Below are positions 22,702 through 33,653 of a DNA stretch of 64,000 nt, piece by piece. How positions within the stretch are numbered: position 1 is the first letter of the stretch; each line of letters starts with the position of its first letter. Origin of the DNA: Cinclus cinclus. Its lineage: Eukaryota > Chordata > Aves > Passeriformes > Cinclidae. The DNA lies in assembly GCF_963662255.1 (NCBI RefSeq), contig NC_085048.1:103464499-103528498 (forward strand), read 5' to 3'. The position numbers were made by a program, and so were the translations under genes. Below the pieces are notes generated by a model. That model made no database searches. It was not told the DNA's origin and saw only the letters and a list, made by a program, of their open reading frames with translations.

Positions 22702-24353
22702 AGAAAACAATTGTTAAAAATGTTGGCACAAAATGTGGTTTTCTGGAGGCATGTGGGAAAGATACTATGTCTGTGTCCCTTTTTTTCCTGAAAATGTGGA
22801 AAGAGGGAGTACCACTCTTGTACGTATATTATTTCTTTTGCCCTTTGCTGTAAATATTTTTATTCTGATCAATGCAGATTGGTGTAGAACTGGAATCATT
22901 CATGGCCCAGACAGGACCCAACAGTACAAAGCCTTCTCTGCTGACAACTGCATTCTCATGTTTCTTAGCTCAGTCTTTTGTGTGCTTGCATTGATGGGGA
23001 AGGAGTTGGTTCAGCCTGTTTGGGTTCCCTCCTCTGTTTCCATGTCAGCCAGCATTCATGGGAAATAAATGATATGTTCATTAAAAAGTGCAGTACTGGT
23101 TCTGGCAGGCAGCTTAAGTAAACCAGTCCTACTTCTGAGCCACAGCAGTAGTGGAACTTTCAACATCTTTTCCTTCTTTGCTTATCTCCCTGTTGAGTAA
23201 ACTCTTCAAAGCCCTAGACAATCTGTCTTAGAAAGGCTGTGAAGAACAAGCAACAGAAGCTACAAGTGGTGGCAGCAGCAGTTCTGAGGATACTTTATAG
23301 AGTTGGATCATGGCTGCTTACAGGATTAGCTCCATTGGCAGGCTCTCTGAATCTAAAGTAGGGGTTTTTTGTGGGACTAAGCCCTTACTTCTGTTTGGCT
23401 ATTTATGAAAGAAAGGCGGTTCTTCTGCTGTGGCAGACCTGTTTGATTTCTGTTCCCTGTGTCTTTTTGTGGGCTGTTTTCCAAGAAATCCTTGTCCTGG
23501 GATGCTAGACTGGCCCTATGCTGTTCTCTCTGAAGTGGGAGGTTGTATCTGTTTCTGCCAATTTTTTTCAGGTTTTTTTTTGTTATTTTCTCTTTGGTCA
23601 CAATTAGTCTTCCTCACAGGTTGTTTTTCTAACATGTCCTCAATCACCACCTAATCTTTACACACCATAAGGCTCTTCACTTCCCTTCTGTTCCAATTTT
23701 TTTTCCCAACAGCATCTTTCTCTCACACTCTGGTGCATTGTTTCTCTTCTGTCAATACACAATAGCAGTTCTTATTCTGTCTGTGTGCATTCCTGTTGTT
23801 CTTTAATACCATGGTTTTAATACTAGGATCTGATTTTTGCCATGTTGTGCAGTTGCTTTTCCCCTCCCATTCCTCAGAACGTGCACTGGGTTCCTGATCT
23901 CCGTGTGCCACCAGATTAAACCTCTCACACTCGTTTGTGCATCTTCCTTGTACCCAGCTCACTGCAAGCCCTTCGATTCAGATAGAGCTCATCATACATG
24001 AACAGATTGCATCTGCTCAAAAAAGAGCCCCAATCCACACAGTATTCATTTAACCAGCAGTGATAGGAGTGAATTCATTTGAGATTCATATGGATGTCAT
24101 ATACTGTGAGTTACAGTGTAAGCATCAGTTAATGGACACTCGAAGGGAAGTGTTTCCTATCAAATAATACATCACTGAGCTACATGAAGTGGTTTATGTC
24201 TTTTTTTCCCTTCCATGATTTCATCATGGCTAAGGAAGATATGACTGCTTGGCCTTGTATTTCTTTAGAAAGCAGTGTTGCTTAATGTTTTATTGATGTA
24301 TTTTTAAATAATTTATCTTTAAACCTTTGTTTAATGGATGTATTTTTATTCAG
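22702..24353. other. Non-coding stretch, no gene seen
   Basis: Frames of up to 111 codons (22733-23068, +) are unrecognised. The 23400-24000 part is somewhat pyrimidine-rich on the plus strand and could be a decayed repeat, but no named element is identifiable. Confidence 0.5.
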
Positions 24354-24371
24354 AATTTGATACCAGAGAAG
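24354..24371 (+). CDS. Possible 18-nt microexon
   Basis: A TATTTTTATTCAG acceptor is followed by AATTTGATACCAGAGAAG and a consensus donor GTAAGTCTG. The 18 nt are a multiple of three and in phase 0 read NLIPEK. Phase 2 is also open (FDTRE). The donor is a perfect match to the consensus and the acceptor is adequate. Neural microexons of 3-27 nt exist in vertebrates, but a chance match in 64 kb is quite possible, and no host gene is identified. Confidence 0.18.
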
Positions 24372-24776
24372 GTAAGTCTGACAGTTCATGTTTGCACTCT
24401 TACAATATTTCTCTTGTGAACTTTTTTTAGCCCTCTTAGATAAACAGTAATTTTACATTTTTTCATCTCTATTTTTAACTACCCAGTTGATCATTTAAGT
24501 GGCTTGTATTGATATTTAACAAGTGTATTAGCCAACATGAACAACATTTTGTTTTGCTTCTGCTCTATTTCAATTTCCGCTAGAAGTGATAAATACAAAA
24601 AATAAGCAATCGTTGCTGAGGGCATTATCATTAAGATCCAAGACATCTCCTAGAGAAGGTATTAAAACTAATACTCAAGTATTCCATAGGTGGGATTTCC
24701 ACAGGCAGCCGTTGTTTTCCAAAAGCCAATCCTCACTGAATTGGGTTAATACTTGAAACGGAGAAAACGAAAAGAT

Positions 24777-24832
24777 TAAAATATATTCCAAGGGTTTATT
24801 TGGCTAAAATATATTCCAAGGGTTTATTTGCC
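24777..24832. repeat. 28-bp tandem duplication
   Basis: Two adjacent copies of a 28-bp unit starting TAAAATATATTCCAAGGG (24777-24804 and 24805-24832) differ by a single base near the end (GGC versus GCC). This is a recent local duplication in single-copy DNA. Confidence 0.95.
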
Positions 24833-25366
24833 TGGATCATATGTGGAAATATCTATTTATTCTCCCACTGGATGAGGTCTCACTTGCTTCCCAAAGCATC
24901 TTCCTTGGCTCTGTAGATTTTCCCATGGCTTGTTCTGCAATGGGGCAGGGGATGGGGGAACTGTGGGATCCCAGTGGGAACTGCATCCCAGTGGGATGCA
25001 GTGGGGCTCCCCCATTCCTCACACGCTGGGCACAGGCTCAGGTGGGGCAGGAAGGGAAGAATATTTGTTATTTGTACACACTGGAATTAATATAATTAAT
25101 AAAGCATGGTGAAAGCTGTATTGAGAAAATTAGGAAACACAAATCAACAAGATGAGAGAGAAATACAGTGAGAATCTTCTAGAGGAAAACTCTTCCTTAG
25201 TGGTATCAATCTGAATTCTCAGAATGTACTTTCTACCTTGAAAAATATATTGAGAATAAAAATATTTAGGGCAGTATTTAAAACACAAGAAAGATGTGTA
25301 ATGTTGAGATGATGTTTTGGGTGTAGCTTGCTGTAAATATATAAACATACACATTACTGTATCTGA

Positions 25367-25401
25367 ATAAAAAAAAAAAAGAAGAAAAGAAAAAAAAAAC
25401 A
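25367..25401. repeat. A-rich tract
   Basis: A run of A broken only by G and C (A12, GAAG, AAAAG, A10, C). It follows AATAAA, so it could be the tail of an old plus-strand retroposed sequence, but no body of such an element is recognisable upstream. Confidence 0.85.
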
Positions 25402-25919
25402 AATGGTAAATGTGCTGTCCAGCCTGTATTTTTGCCATGTTTTATTCACTATAAAAATAGTGTAGACATTCACCACATCAGCTATTGTACAACTTGGCTA
25501 TGTTTGAACTAAAGCCCCACCATCTTAAGACAACACTTTGATGTGGGTGTTTCTTTAAGTCTTAAAGGCACACACTGCACCATCAAAGCTACGCCTGAAC
25601 TTTAGGGTATTTACCTTGCTTAATGAGGAATGTTTTCCACGTTTTTTTCCCCGTGACATTCTTGTACCGCACAATGTTTCTGTGTCTTCTTTTTCTATTT
25701 AAAATTTAAAGAGCTACATTTGGGAGAGGAACAATGTAGGTAAAAGAGACCCCTGGAGTGTGTCTGATGTGATAGTTCTCTTCTGTGGCACCATTTTTCC
25801 TCCTGCTGTGGGAGAGCTAAATGATAGTGCCTTATACCTTACTGAATAAAGGCGAACACAGTTTCCAGCTGTGAACATGTGATCAGGTTTTGTGTTTGAT
25901 TTTTGCACACAAGTGTACT

Positions 25920-26120
25920 CCTACAAGCATACCCGCACACTCCTATGCAAACACTGCGGATGGGAATGATTGTTGACTCAGTCATTAATCTCCCCTCAAT
26001 TAATCACATTAAGTATTAAGGTGCCTTTCTGTGCAGAGAGGGACGAGAGCCTTTTCTGTTTTACCTTTGTGCAGAATTGCTACGCAACCAATTTACTTTC
26101 TGGCTAAAGATGTTGAAAGA
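25920..26120. promoter_or_regulatory. Candidate enhancer-like block
   Basis: Visible words include TGACTCA (AP-1 type, 25974-25980), CATTAATC, CAATTAATCA (25997-26006) and ATGCAAAC near 25944. They lie in a 200-bp stretch without simple repeats. This clustering is typical of vertebrate distal enhancers but is not proof. Conservation data would decide. Confidence 0.2.
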
Positions 26121-26598
26121 TGTGTTGAAATATGTTGTTATATGAAAACACAGCAGAATACTGTTGTCTGATCCTGAAACCCTCTGAGGATTACTCTGTA
26201 ATCCTATTTATATTGTTGGGAATAAAGGTTGCAAGACCTAGCTCCTAATTGTTACATATGTACCAAGAGTAACACAACGTTTATTCTGATCTTTCACAAG
26301 TGTTTTATTTTTTATGTGTTTATCTTTTCAATGCTGCTCATAAACCATAACGGTATTCATTCTCTGGACAGAGCATGGCTTGTATTTCAGTGCTGTTATG
26401 GTGACTGTGACCACATTTCTTACTTAACCAAAAGATTAAACAAATTAAAATTGTGTCTTTTATTTTTCCTCCCAAAATGAGATCCGTTGTTGTGAAAGCT
26501 GAAGACCTGCACTTGCATTCTTCAAGAGTGTGGCATGTCATGTTGTTTGTTAAACACCCAGGACTCGTAATATCCGTCTCTCTGGCTCACTGAGCAGC

Positions 26599-26632
26599 AA
26601 AAAAACAAAACAAACAAACAAACAAACAAAAA
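26599..26632. repeat. (AAAC)n microsatellite
   Basis: About six to seven AAAC/CAAA units preceded by A7. Similar AAAC/TTTG arrays recur at 43210 on the other strand and in the 63.7 kb A/C tract. Confidence 0.95.
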
Positions 26633-28564
26633 GGATCCTGAAGGAATACATTCAGAGACAAAGAAGAAAAGTTATTTTATTTTTAGTGATCAGATGGCAT
26701 AATTGTTGGTTGGCGTTAAGTGGCTCTGAATAAGAGGGGAAGGAGGATTAATTTATGAGTAAATGAGCAACATCTGAAATCACCAGAGGGGCTTGATCCT
26801 TTTAGCACCAGCGATGGTGCAGTTGTGCCATTGATTTTTTAAAATATTATTTTATAATTTTTACTTCAAGAAAAGAAAAAACAGTGGCTGTCATGAAAAG
26901 ACTTATGCTCCCCAGAGTGAGCAGCTTGCTCCCTGCAGGCCCACTGGATCTCTGAGTGCCACCTTCAAGGCGCTTTGCAGGGCTTTGTATTATGCACTTG
27001 CAGACAGACACCCACGAGTTCAAGTGGTACTGGGAACATGATGGATCCCTGTCAGCACAGACAAGATCACTGGAGGAAAGGACAAACAAGGCCTGTGGTT
27101 CTCAAGTTCAACTTGATTTCGTGCTGCTGCCCATCAGCATTGCCTAAGTGTGATTTTTTGATGGTTTTGTGTCATTTTCCTTTGTTACATGATGAGGAGG
27201 GATGGGTTTGAACTTTGCAGCAATTACAGATGGCCAGAGGTGTTGTGATTTCAGATGTTTGCTTTTGTGAGAAAATCCAGATTTGGGATGCTCATGATAG
27301 AAGCTTGCTTTGTGAGCAATGATCAGCAGATCCACAAAGGTAGCAGCAGCACGGATGTAAAGTAGCAGCAATCTATAGACACCCATCACAGACGAGGTTG
27401 CAGTGCTGCAGCATTGTCCAGGTGGACCCTTCCATGCCTCCATGTGCCTCAGGTGTCTGCAGCACCAGAATCTGGAGCCAGGCAGAAAACCAGAATGTGG
27501 CCTGAGTCCTGTAAGTCACTGAGCAGCAATGTCCATCCTCCGTCAATTAAAAGGATTCAATGTTCCTTCTGATGCTGTGGCAGGAATGCATCACACACTT
27601 CAGGCACAAGAGGAAATAAGAGAATAAAAGCAACAAGCAGCTCTGCCAGGAGCGGACGAGGGCTCTGGGCAGCAGGTGCACTTTGCAAGAGGGTGGGAAA
27701 AAAATGGTGTGGCTTTGGCAGCTGCTCTTCAGTGTCTGCACAATGTGTAGCCAGGGTAGAGCTGGTGACAGTTCCTGGAGCAGGGAGTGCTGAGCAGGGA
27801 GCGCTCCCAGTCACCAGTGCCTTTCCCTTTGGATCCTCATTCATACCTGTACAAATAAAAACACAGCAGGGGCAGCATCGAAATAGAACAGGTGTTTTAC
27901 CTCACTGGTCACATATTTCTATGGACAGTGCTATGCTGTAGCCTGACAGCCAGGTAAGAGCAGGAGACACACTGATTAAGGATACACAGGGAAAAAAGAC
28001 TCTCTGTATTCTCTTCCCCTCCCTGTTTTCCTTCCCTTCCATAGCTATTTGCATGTGCACTTGTATCTTTTGGTTATTGAGACTATCTTCATTCTTCTAC
28101 CCTGAGCTCAGATATTGGGGAGGTTTTGGAAGGCTTCCAGCAGGAAAAATTAGAACTTCTGGGTCTGGATCCAGTCCCTGTTAACATCAAGACTCCTCTT
28201 TGCTTTATAGGAACTGAATCACACTCTTGACCTGTGTGTAGCTGTCAGCACTGTCTGTGTCTGGCAGATGCAGCCTTTTTAGCAGGAGCAGCAGGATGAT
28301 TTTTACCAAGCCTGCTCTGAAGAAGCAGAAGCAATGTAGCCTGAGCAGACAGGGACAATGTGTTCTTAGAAATAAACTTGAGGGTAGTGGAGTAAACCAG
28401 ACAGATGTTGCAGGAGGTAGCACCATTGCCTGCAGGGTCAGAATTAAGTGTTCCTTAGGATATAGCAGTTTGCTGTAATTTTATTATTTTCTCCTGTGTA
28501 TTTATGGGAGGTTTTCTTTCAGATTCCTAGGAAGCAAGAAAGTAGCACTGCTTTCTTTGAACAT

Positions 28565-28805
28565 TCATAGAATCATTTGGGTTGGAAAAAACCCTTTAAG
28601 ACTGAGTCTAACTGTCAACCCAGCACTGCCAGGGCACCCCTAACTCATGTCCCTGAGGACACATACAATTGTCCTTGGTCCATACATCCATCTTGTCCAG
28701 ATCCCTCTACAGGGCCTTGCACTCTTCCTGCAGTTCAACATTCCCACCCAGCTTGTTGTCTGCAAACTTGCTGAGGGTGCATTTGATCCCCTTGTCCAGG
28801 TAATT
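28565..28805 (-). mobile_element. CR1 LINE 3' fragment, inverted
   Basis: The plus strand starts with CATAGAATCATTTGGGTTGG, the reverse complement of the CR1 3' end. It continues through AACCCAGCACTGCCAGGGCA-like sequence to CCAGATCCCTCTACAGGGCC and TGCAAACTTGCTGAGGGTGC, ending at TTGTCCAGG. The second half resembles a block that commonly follows this terminus in avian CR1 copies. The copy is diverged but fairly continuous over about 240 bp. Overlapping frames are spurious. Confidence 0.9.
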
Positions 28806-31800
28806 TGGCAGTATCTTAGCTGAAGCAGATCAACATGTGCAGTCATGGCTTACTATGCAAATCCATTTTATTGCAGAAATAGTGGTATTTAACAATTACT
28901 TCAGAGGCCCTCTTAGAACCTTTCCTGAAGTCTTCGTTTAACCAAGCACAGTGCAAAATAGTTTTCTCCAGACAACCAGCACCTTAAAAAGAAATCCTCT
29001 CTGTCAAGAAGCCAGAGCATTAATTTCCAGCACACAAAAATGACTAGCTGGCCTGCACATGTGGAAAAAGGCTTCAATTTGTGTGTGGTCACTAATGGTG
29101 GTGCCTGACAACTCAGCTGAACTCCTGCCTTTGTTGGGAGGGCTTTAAAACTGGCTCCATTTGGAAGCAAAATTGCATGTACTGCTTGACAACTGAAACT
29201 TTCCAGCTCTCTCATCTTCATAAATAGCATAAAATTAGCAACAGTTTTTTTCTAGAACTTTCAGACAATCCTGTAGTAGGGTGCTTGTAATTGGTGAAAT
29301 TTATTCTTTAGATTTCTCTGCTGGATTTTGCTCTAATTTCAATCACCAGTGTGAAAGCATTGCTTAAAATATAAGGAAGACTGGGATAGATAAAGCAAAT
29401 AAGGGCCAGGGAAGTGAGGTGCAAGACTTGTGTCATCTTGGTATTGAATAACATTTCCCAGGCCAGGACCTAATGGATCCTGAGTCCTTTGTATCCTTTC
29501 TTGGGTTGCCAAAGCAGGCTTTGAACATGCCAAGACACCTCTTAGTGATTTAATGTCTGAGTTTATTTTAATCGAAAAATCTGTGTCTCTGACAGCTGAC
29601 TGACTGCAACAAGTGAAATGGGAAGGGAAACCAGCCTGGTGTCCCAAACAAGCTGGCAAACCTTATTTGTCTGGATTCTACTGTGTGCCATTCCCATGAG
29701 CTGAAGCATGCAGGGTTTTTGCTCTGTACTCAGCCAGGAATTTATGTCATCAAGTAAATATAGGACTATGCTATTTAAAGTAGTTTTGGTATTTTGGTGA
29801 CTGGAGTGAGAATTGTGGATTCCATTACTGTTAGATTAATTTCAGCATTTTCAATAGTCAGTTGTTAACACACCAGAAACTGGAGACAAAAATCCCTGGA
29901 TGTGAGGTGATTGAAATCAATTGATACTGAAGTTAGTGGAATAATGGCAGCAACTGAGAATTTTCATTGAGATCTTCAAAATGCTGGGCTGTGGGATCAA
30001 CTCTGGTGAAGAGCTGAAGTTAATGAAAATTGTTACAGCCTGTTTTCTCTGAAATAATTTCCCAGAGTCATTTTGTCTTTCAGCAAGTATGTCTACCTCA
30101 TATTGTACATAATTTCCACCTGAAGAAAGGTCAAGACTCTGTGTGGAAAGGAACCGAACTCTTCTTTTACTGGATAGCCTGTGAATAAGAGAAATTTGCT
30201 CCTTAGCAGTACTATTTTACATAAAAGTCCACTTTCTCACAAAGGAGGGGATATGCCCTCAGAGGCTTTTAGAATGGTGTGTTCCAGGGCCAGGGAGCAC
30301 TATTTTAGCTCTGCAGTACAAATGGTGATTGTCCTGACCTGTGCTTATATAAAAATGGGGCAAAATTTCTTGTAACAGATCTGCATAGTTAGAGGGGAAG
30401 AATCAGATGCCTCGAAATATTGTTATCTTTGTGTTAAAATAAAGAGGATTGTGAAGGTTATGCAGAATGTAACTTGACCTGATTTTCCCCCACTAGCAGC
30501 CTCTGATGTTATCTTCACTTAGCAGGAATTCCTTGGAAGTTTTTCCCAATGTGTAGTTATGCACTGTTTGTCTAATTATAAAATCGAGTCTAGTTATGGT
30601 CTCTCATGTGTGGCTGGATAAAACCTAGGAGAAATGATGAATACAAGAAGTATGAAGAAAGGGTGAGAACAAGCAGTGATTGGTTCCATAAGCAATTTCT
30701 GGTACCTTCTGAAATTTTGGGCAACTTGCAGCCCTTCTGGAGAGGGTGGATTTGCTAAACAACTGAGCAAGGATTGTGTCAAGGTTTCATCTCTTTTAAG
30801 AGGAGTGTGACAAAGTGGGTCTGGAAGGTGTGGCAGCTGGCCAGGAGAAAAGGAATGAATGTGGGACTAAATTGGGAGACTGAGTGGTTTCTAGAAAGAG
30901 ATGAAACCACCAGCTGGTGACTGGAAAAGGTAAATAGGAAAAGTGTAGAAAGGAGCTTCTGTATAAGGGAATTCTAAAAAGAGTAAGAAAGAGCCTAAAA
31001 TAGCAGGAAGAGGACTGTGCTGTGCCATTGAGATGCAAAGGGAAAATGTCATTTAAAATCAGGTGGACCGAGTGAGTATTTACTCAGAGAAAAATGGAAA
31101 CAAAGCTAGGGGAGTCCAAGTGCAGTGAAATGACTACTGAAACTGTACCGTCAGCCCTAGTCAGTGATTTCTACTGTGCCCCGGGTGCCAAAACAGGGTG
31201 ATCTGTTATCCTTCGGGGGATGTATTTGATTTGGGGAATTCACCCACTTCTTGCCTGAAGAAGAGAAAGCAGCTCTGCTCTCAGCTTGCCGAGAGATCCT
31301 CCCGAGCGTGAATTGAGTGATGCTTCTTCTGAATTTGCAAATGGGTTGAAACAATAGCTCAACCACGAACAGGCATTGCCCCCTCTAATCATAACAGCCC
31401 GTTAACTAGAAGACCTAATTAAGCAGTTCAACAGTTAATAACAACCCATCAGTTAGCAGGAACATCAAGATAATATGTTTGTCCTGTTGTCCCAGACTAC
31501 CTTTCCAAGCTCTGGTAAGAAAGTGCAAATGCTTTTTGCTGCTGGGATCTACAATTTCTGTTATAGGATAAGAACTTCCTGGCGTACTGAATATTGAAAC
31601 TGGTGTAGTAGTGGAAATAAAAATCAGATAAATGTTGTCAAGTTTAGGATGTTAATGTTTGAACTCACTAAGTTCAGTAAAACTTAAACTTCTTAATTTT
31701 TATAGGCTCATTCTGGAATTGAAAGTGCTTTATATGAATATAAAAGAGCTTTTGCTGCTTGAGCAGTAGCCAGTTTATTGGAGTAAAATGTGCCTTTTGT

Positions 31801-33638
31801 ATTTTGGGTTGTTATTTAGTTTGCTCTTTGGTGTGATGAAAACCATACATACATTGATGCTGTATTATGTGTCTCTATGAAGTATGAAAGAGGCTAACCA
31901 TGGGCTACATTTTGTTATGGAATTAATTTACAAATACTAAGAACGAGGCTACTTAGACTTGCCAAAACATGCTGACTGCTCTTGAGCTGGACGGAGAAGA
32001 CAGGAATGCCAGTAGGGCAGTCACCTGAGGTCTTTATTCCTCAGCCAGGGACTTTGTTCTACACCTTTAAGTACAGTTTGCTTTTGCACATTTCAGAGAG
32101 CTTTGGCAGAATTGGAATGGGACTATGTATGCATTTTCTTAGTCAACAAGAGGTAGATGGAATACGAGGAGACTTCACTGAAGCATAGCCGTGAAAATGG
32201 CACTGTCTTCCAAATTATTCAGGAAGTGAAATTCTTGGCTGCAGGCAAGGGGAAATGCACTGGGTGATGGGCTATTCTGTGCCTTCAGGAGAGACAGCTC
32301 CCAAGGGCTTCCATCTATCAGCCAGGGTGTTGTCCAGCTTTTTGCCTATGGAAACTGAAGAGGCAACATATAAAAGCATAAATCTAAAAGTCAGAGGAAG
32401 AATTCAGTGTAGTAAATGATGCTCTTCCGGGTAGTAACATATTAAAGGGGGATTTATTTTAATGGTAATTTGGGGGGGAAGCTGTTTTTTTCTTTTTGTT
32501 GTTAATTTAGGAAAGCTGGAAGATGGATCTTTCTTTACAAATAAAACCAAAAATTTACAGAATCCCTTGATATTACCTTGGTAACTGATCCTACTAACTT
32601 TGAGGGTGCAGTTCTCGGGTTTGATGTCAAGCAGGAGCTCCTGTATTTTGTGGTGTCAACCTGAATGTGATGAGAGCTCCTGCTGCAGTCAACTGACCCT
32701 GTTTATTCTTTGCTGAAGGAGACCTGGTGAGATCACAACCAGAGGTGGCATGGCTTCAGAATTTCCAGTGAAATGATTTATAATTTCATGCAAGCAACTG
32801 CAGCTGATAATTGCATAGGACAACTCTGGCAGTTCACAGAGAGCACAGACGTCTCGGGGCAAGAACTTGATGTCTCTCCTAATTCCTGATGAATGACGAT
32901 CTTCCGCATCAGGCAATGCCATTTGTCAGCAAGTTGTGTCCTCACAGATTGTGCTACTGTAGCTGAGATAATGAAGTGTGATGTTCAAGATTTTGTCCTA
33001 AAAACAACAACAACAAAATGCCTTCATATTGGGTCACTGTTATCATCTGGAATTTATTGTGATTGAAAGAAGCTGGGCAGATGTTAAAATGTTCGTGCTA
33101 CCCATGAGCCAGGGGGTTTCTCTGTTTATTATTTCCTGGCTGCTTGGCACATTCTTGTGACACACAACAAACCCCCATTATGAAGGATTATATGATGAGG
33201 CAACAAGCATGTGAAAGATAGCAACCAAATGGTGACTCCCAATTACATGAAAAATTACTATAATCACCCCTGCTGTAACACCCGTCTGTTGGCAAAGTGG
33301 TTGATCCCCTTGAAAAGCTTTAGAAGACCCACTGTATTAAATAAAAATCTCAGCTCTGTGTGTAATCATAAAAATTAACACTGTCACTTTAAAAAAAATC
33401 AAATTGGTGTCCTAAAGGGAAACCTACTAAGCTGTGTAAAGTAGCTATTATGAAAATGTTTAGCCTTTTGAATGTATTTCAGACAGCATTTGTGTTGCTA
33501 GGTTTGTCAGCCAAAAACTCACTAAGCAGATTTGTCAGTAGCTGAGGCCATAATCTGTAAAACAGACATTGGCATAGAGATTAAAGATCAAGAGAATTAT
33601 ATAGTTTTTGTTACCATATGCCAAGATTCTTCTTCTTT
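28806..33638. other. Non-coding stretch, no gene seen
   Basis: AT-rich single-copy DNA. The longest frames are 106 codons (29659 to 29339, -) and 105 codons (29230 to 28913, -), unrecognised. 31360-31470 and 33040-33480 are repeat-free with many TAAT words. Around 32703-32726 an open segment precedes a GTGAGA donor, but its acceptor is poor. Confidence 0.55.
33040..33480. promoter_or_regulatory. Candidate conserved non-coding block
   Basis: About 440 bp without simple repeats or CR1. It has repeated AATTAC/TAATCA words (for example CCAATTACATG, CTATAATCACC, GTGTAATCATAAAAATTAAC). The texture matches vertebrate conserved non-coding elements near developmental genes. This is pattern-based inference only. 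Confidence 0.18.
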
Positions 33639-33653
33639 AAAAAAAAAAAAAAA
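33639..33653. repeat. A15 homopolymer
   Basis: Fifteen A residues follow TTCTTCTTT. No flanking direct repeat or retroposed body was seen, so it is recorded only as a simple repeat. Confidence 0.95.

Larger units (their letters stand above)
24372..28564. other. Non-coding stretch with small repeats
   Basis: Holds a 28-bp duplication (24777), an A-rich tract (25367-25400), an AAAC array (26599) and frames up to 102 codons, all unrecognised. The 25920-26120 part is described separately. The plus frame at 26956-27147 (63 codons) has balanced composition but no partner exon or family match. Confidence 0.55.

Noticed and set aside
22608..22853. Lys-rich basic protein suggested by the repeat region
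   Set aside because: Encoded by the 23-bp minisatellite, which shifts frame every unit.
23400..24000. Possible decayed retroviral LTR on the minus strand
   Set aside because: No terminal TG...CA pair, primer-binding site or viral coding similarity could be recognised.
32689..32726. Open segment before a GTGAGA donor
   Set aside because: The acceptor has no pyrimidine tract and no partner exon exists.
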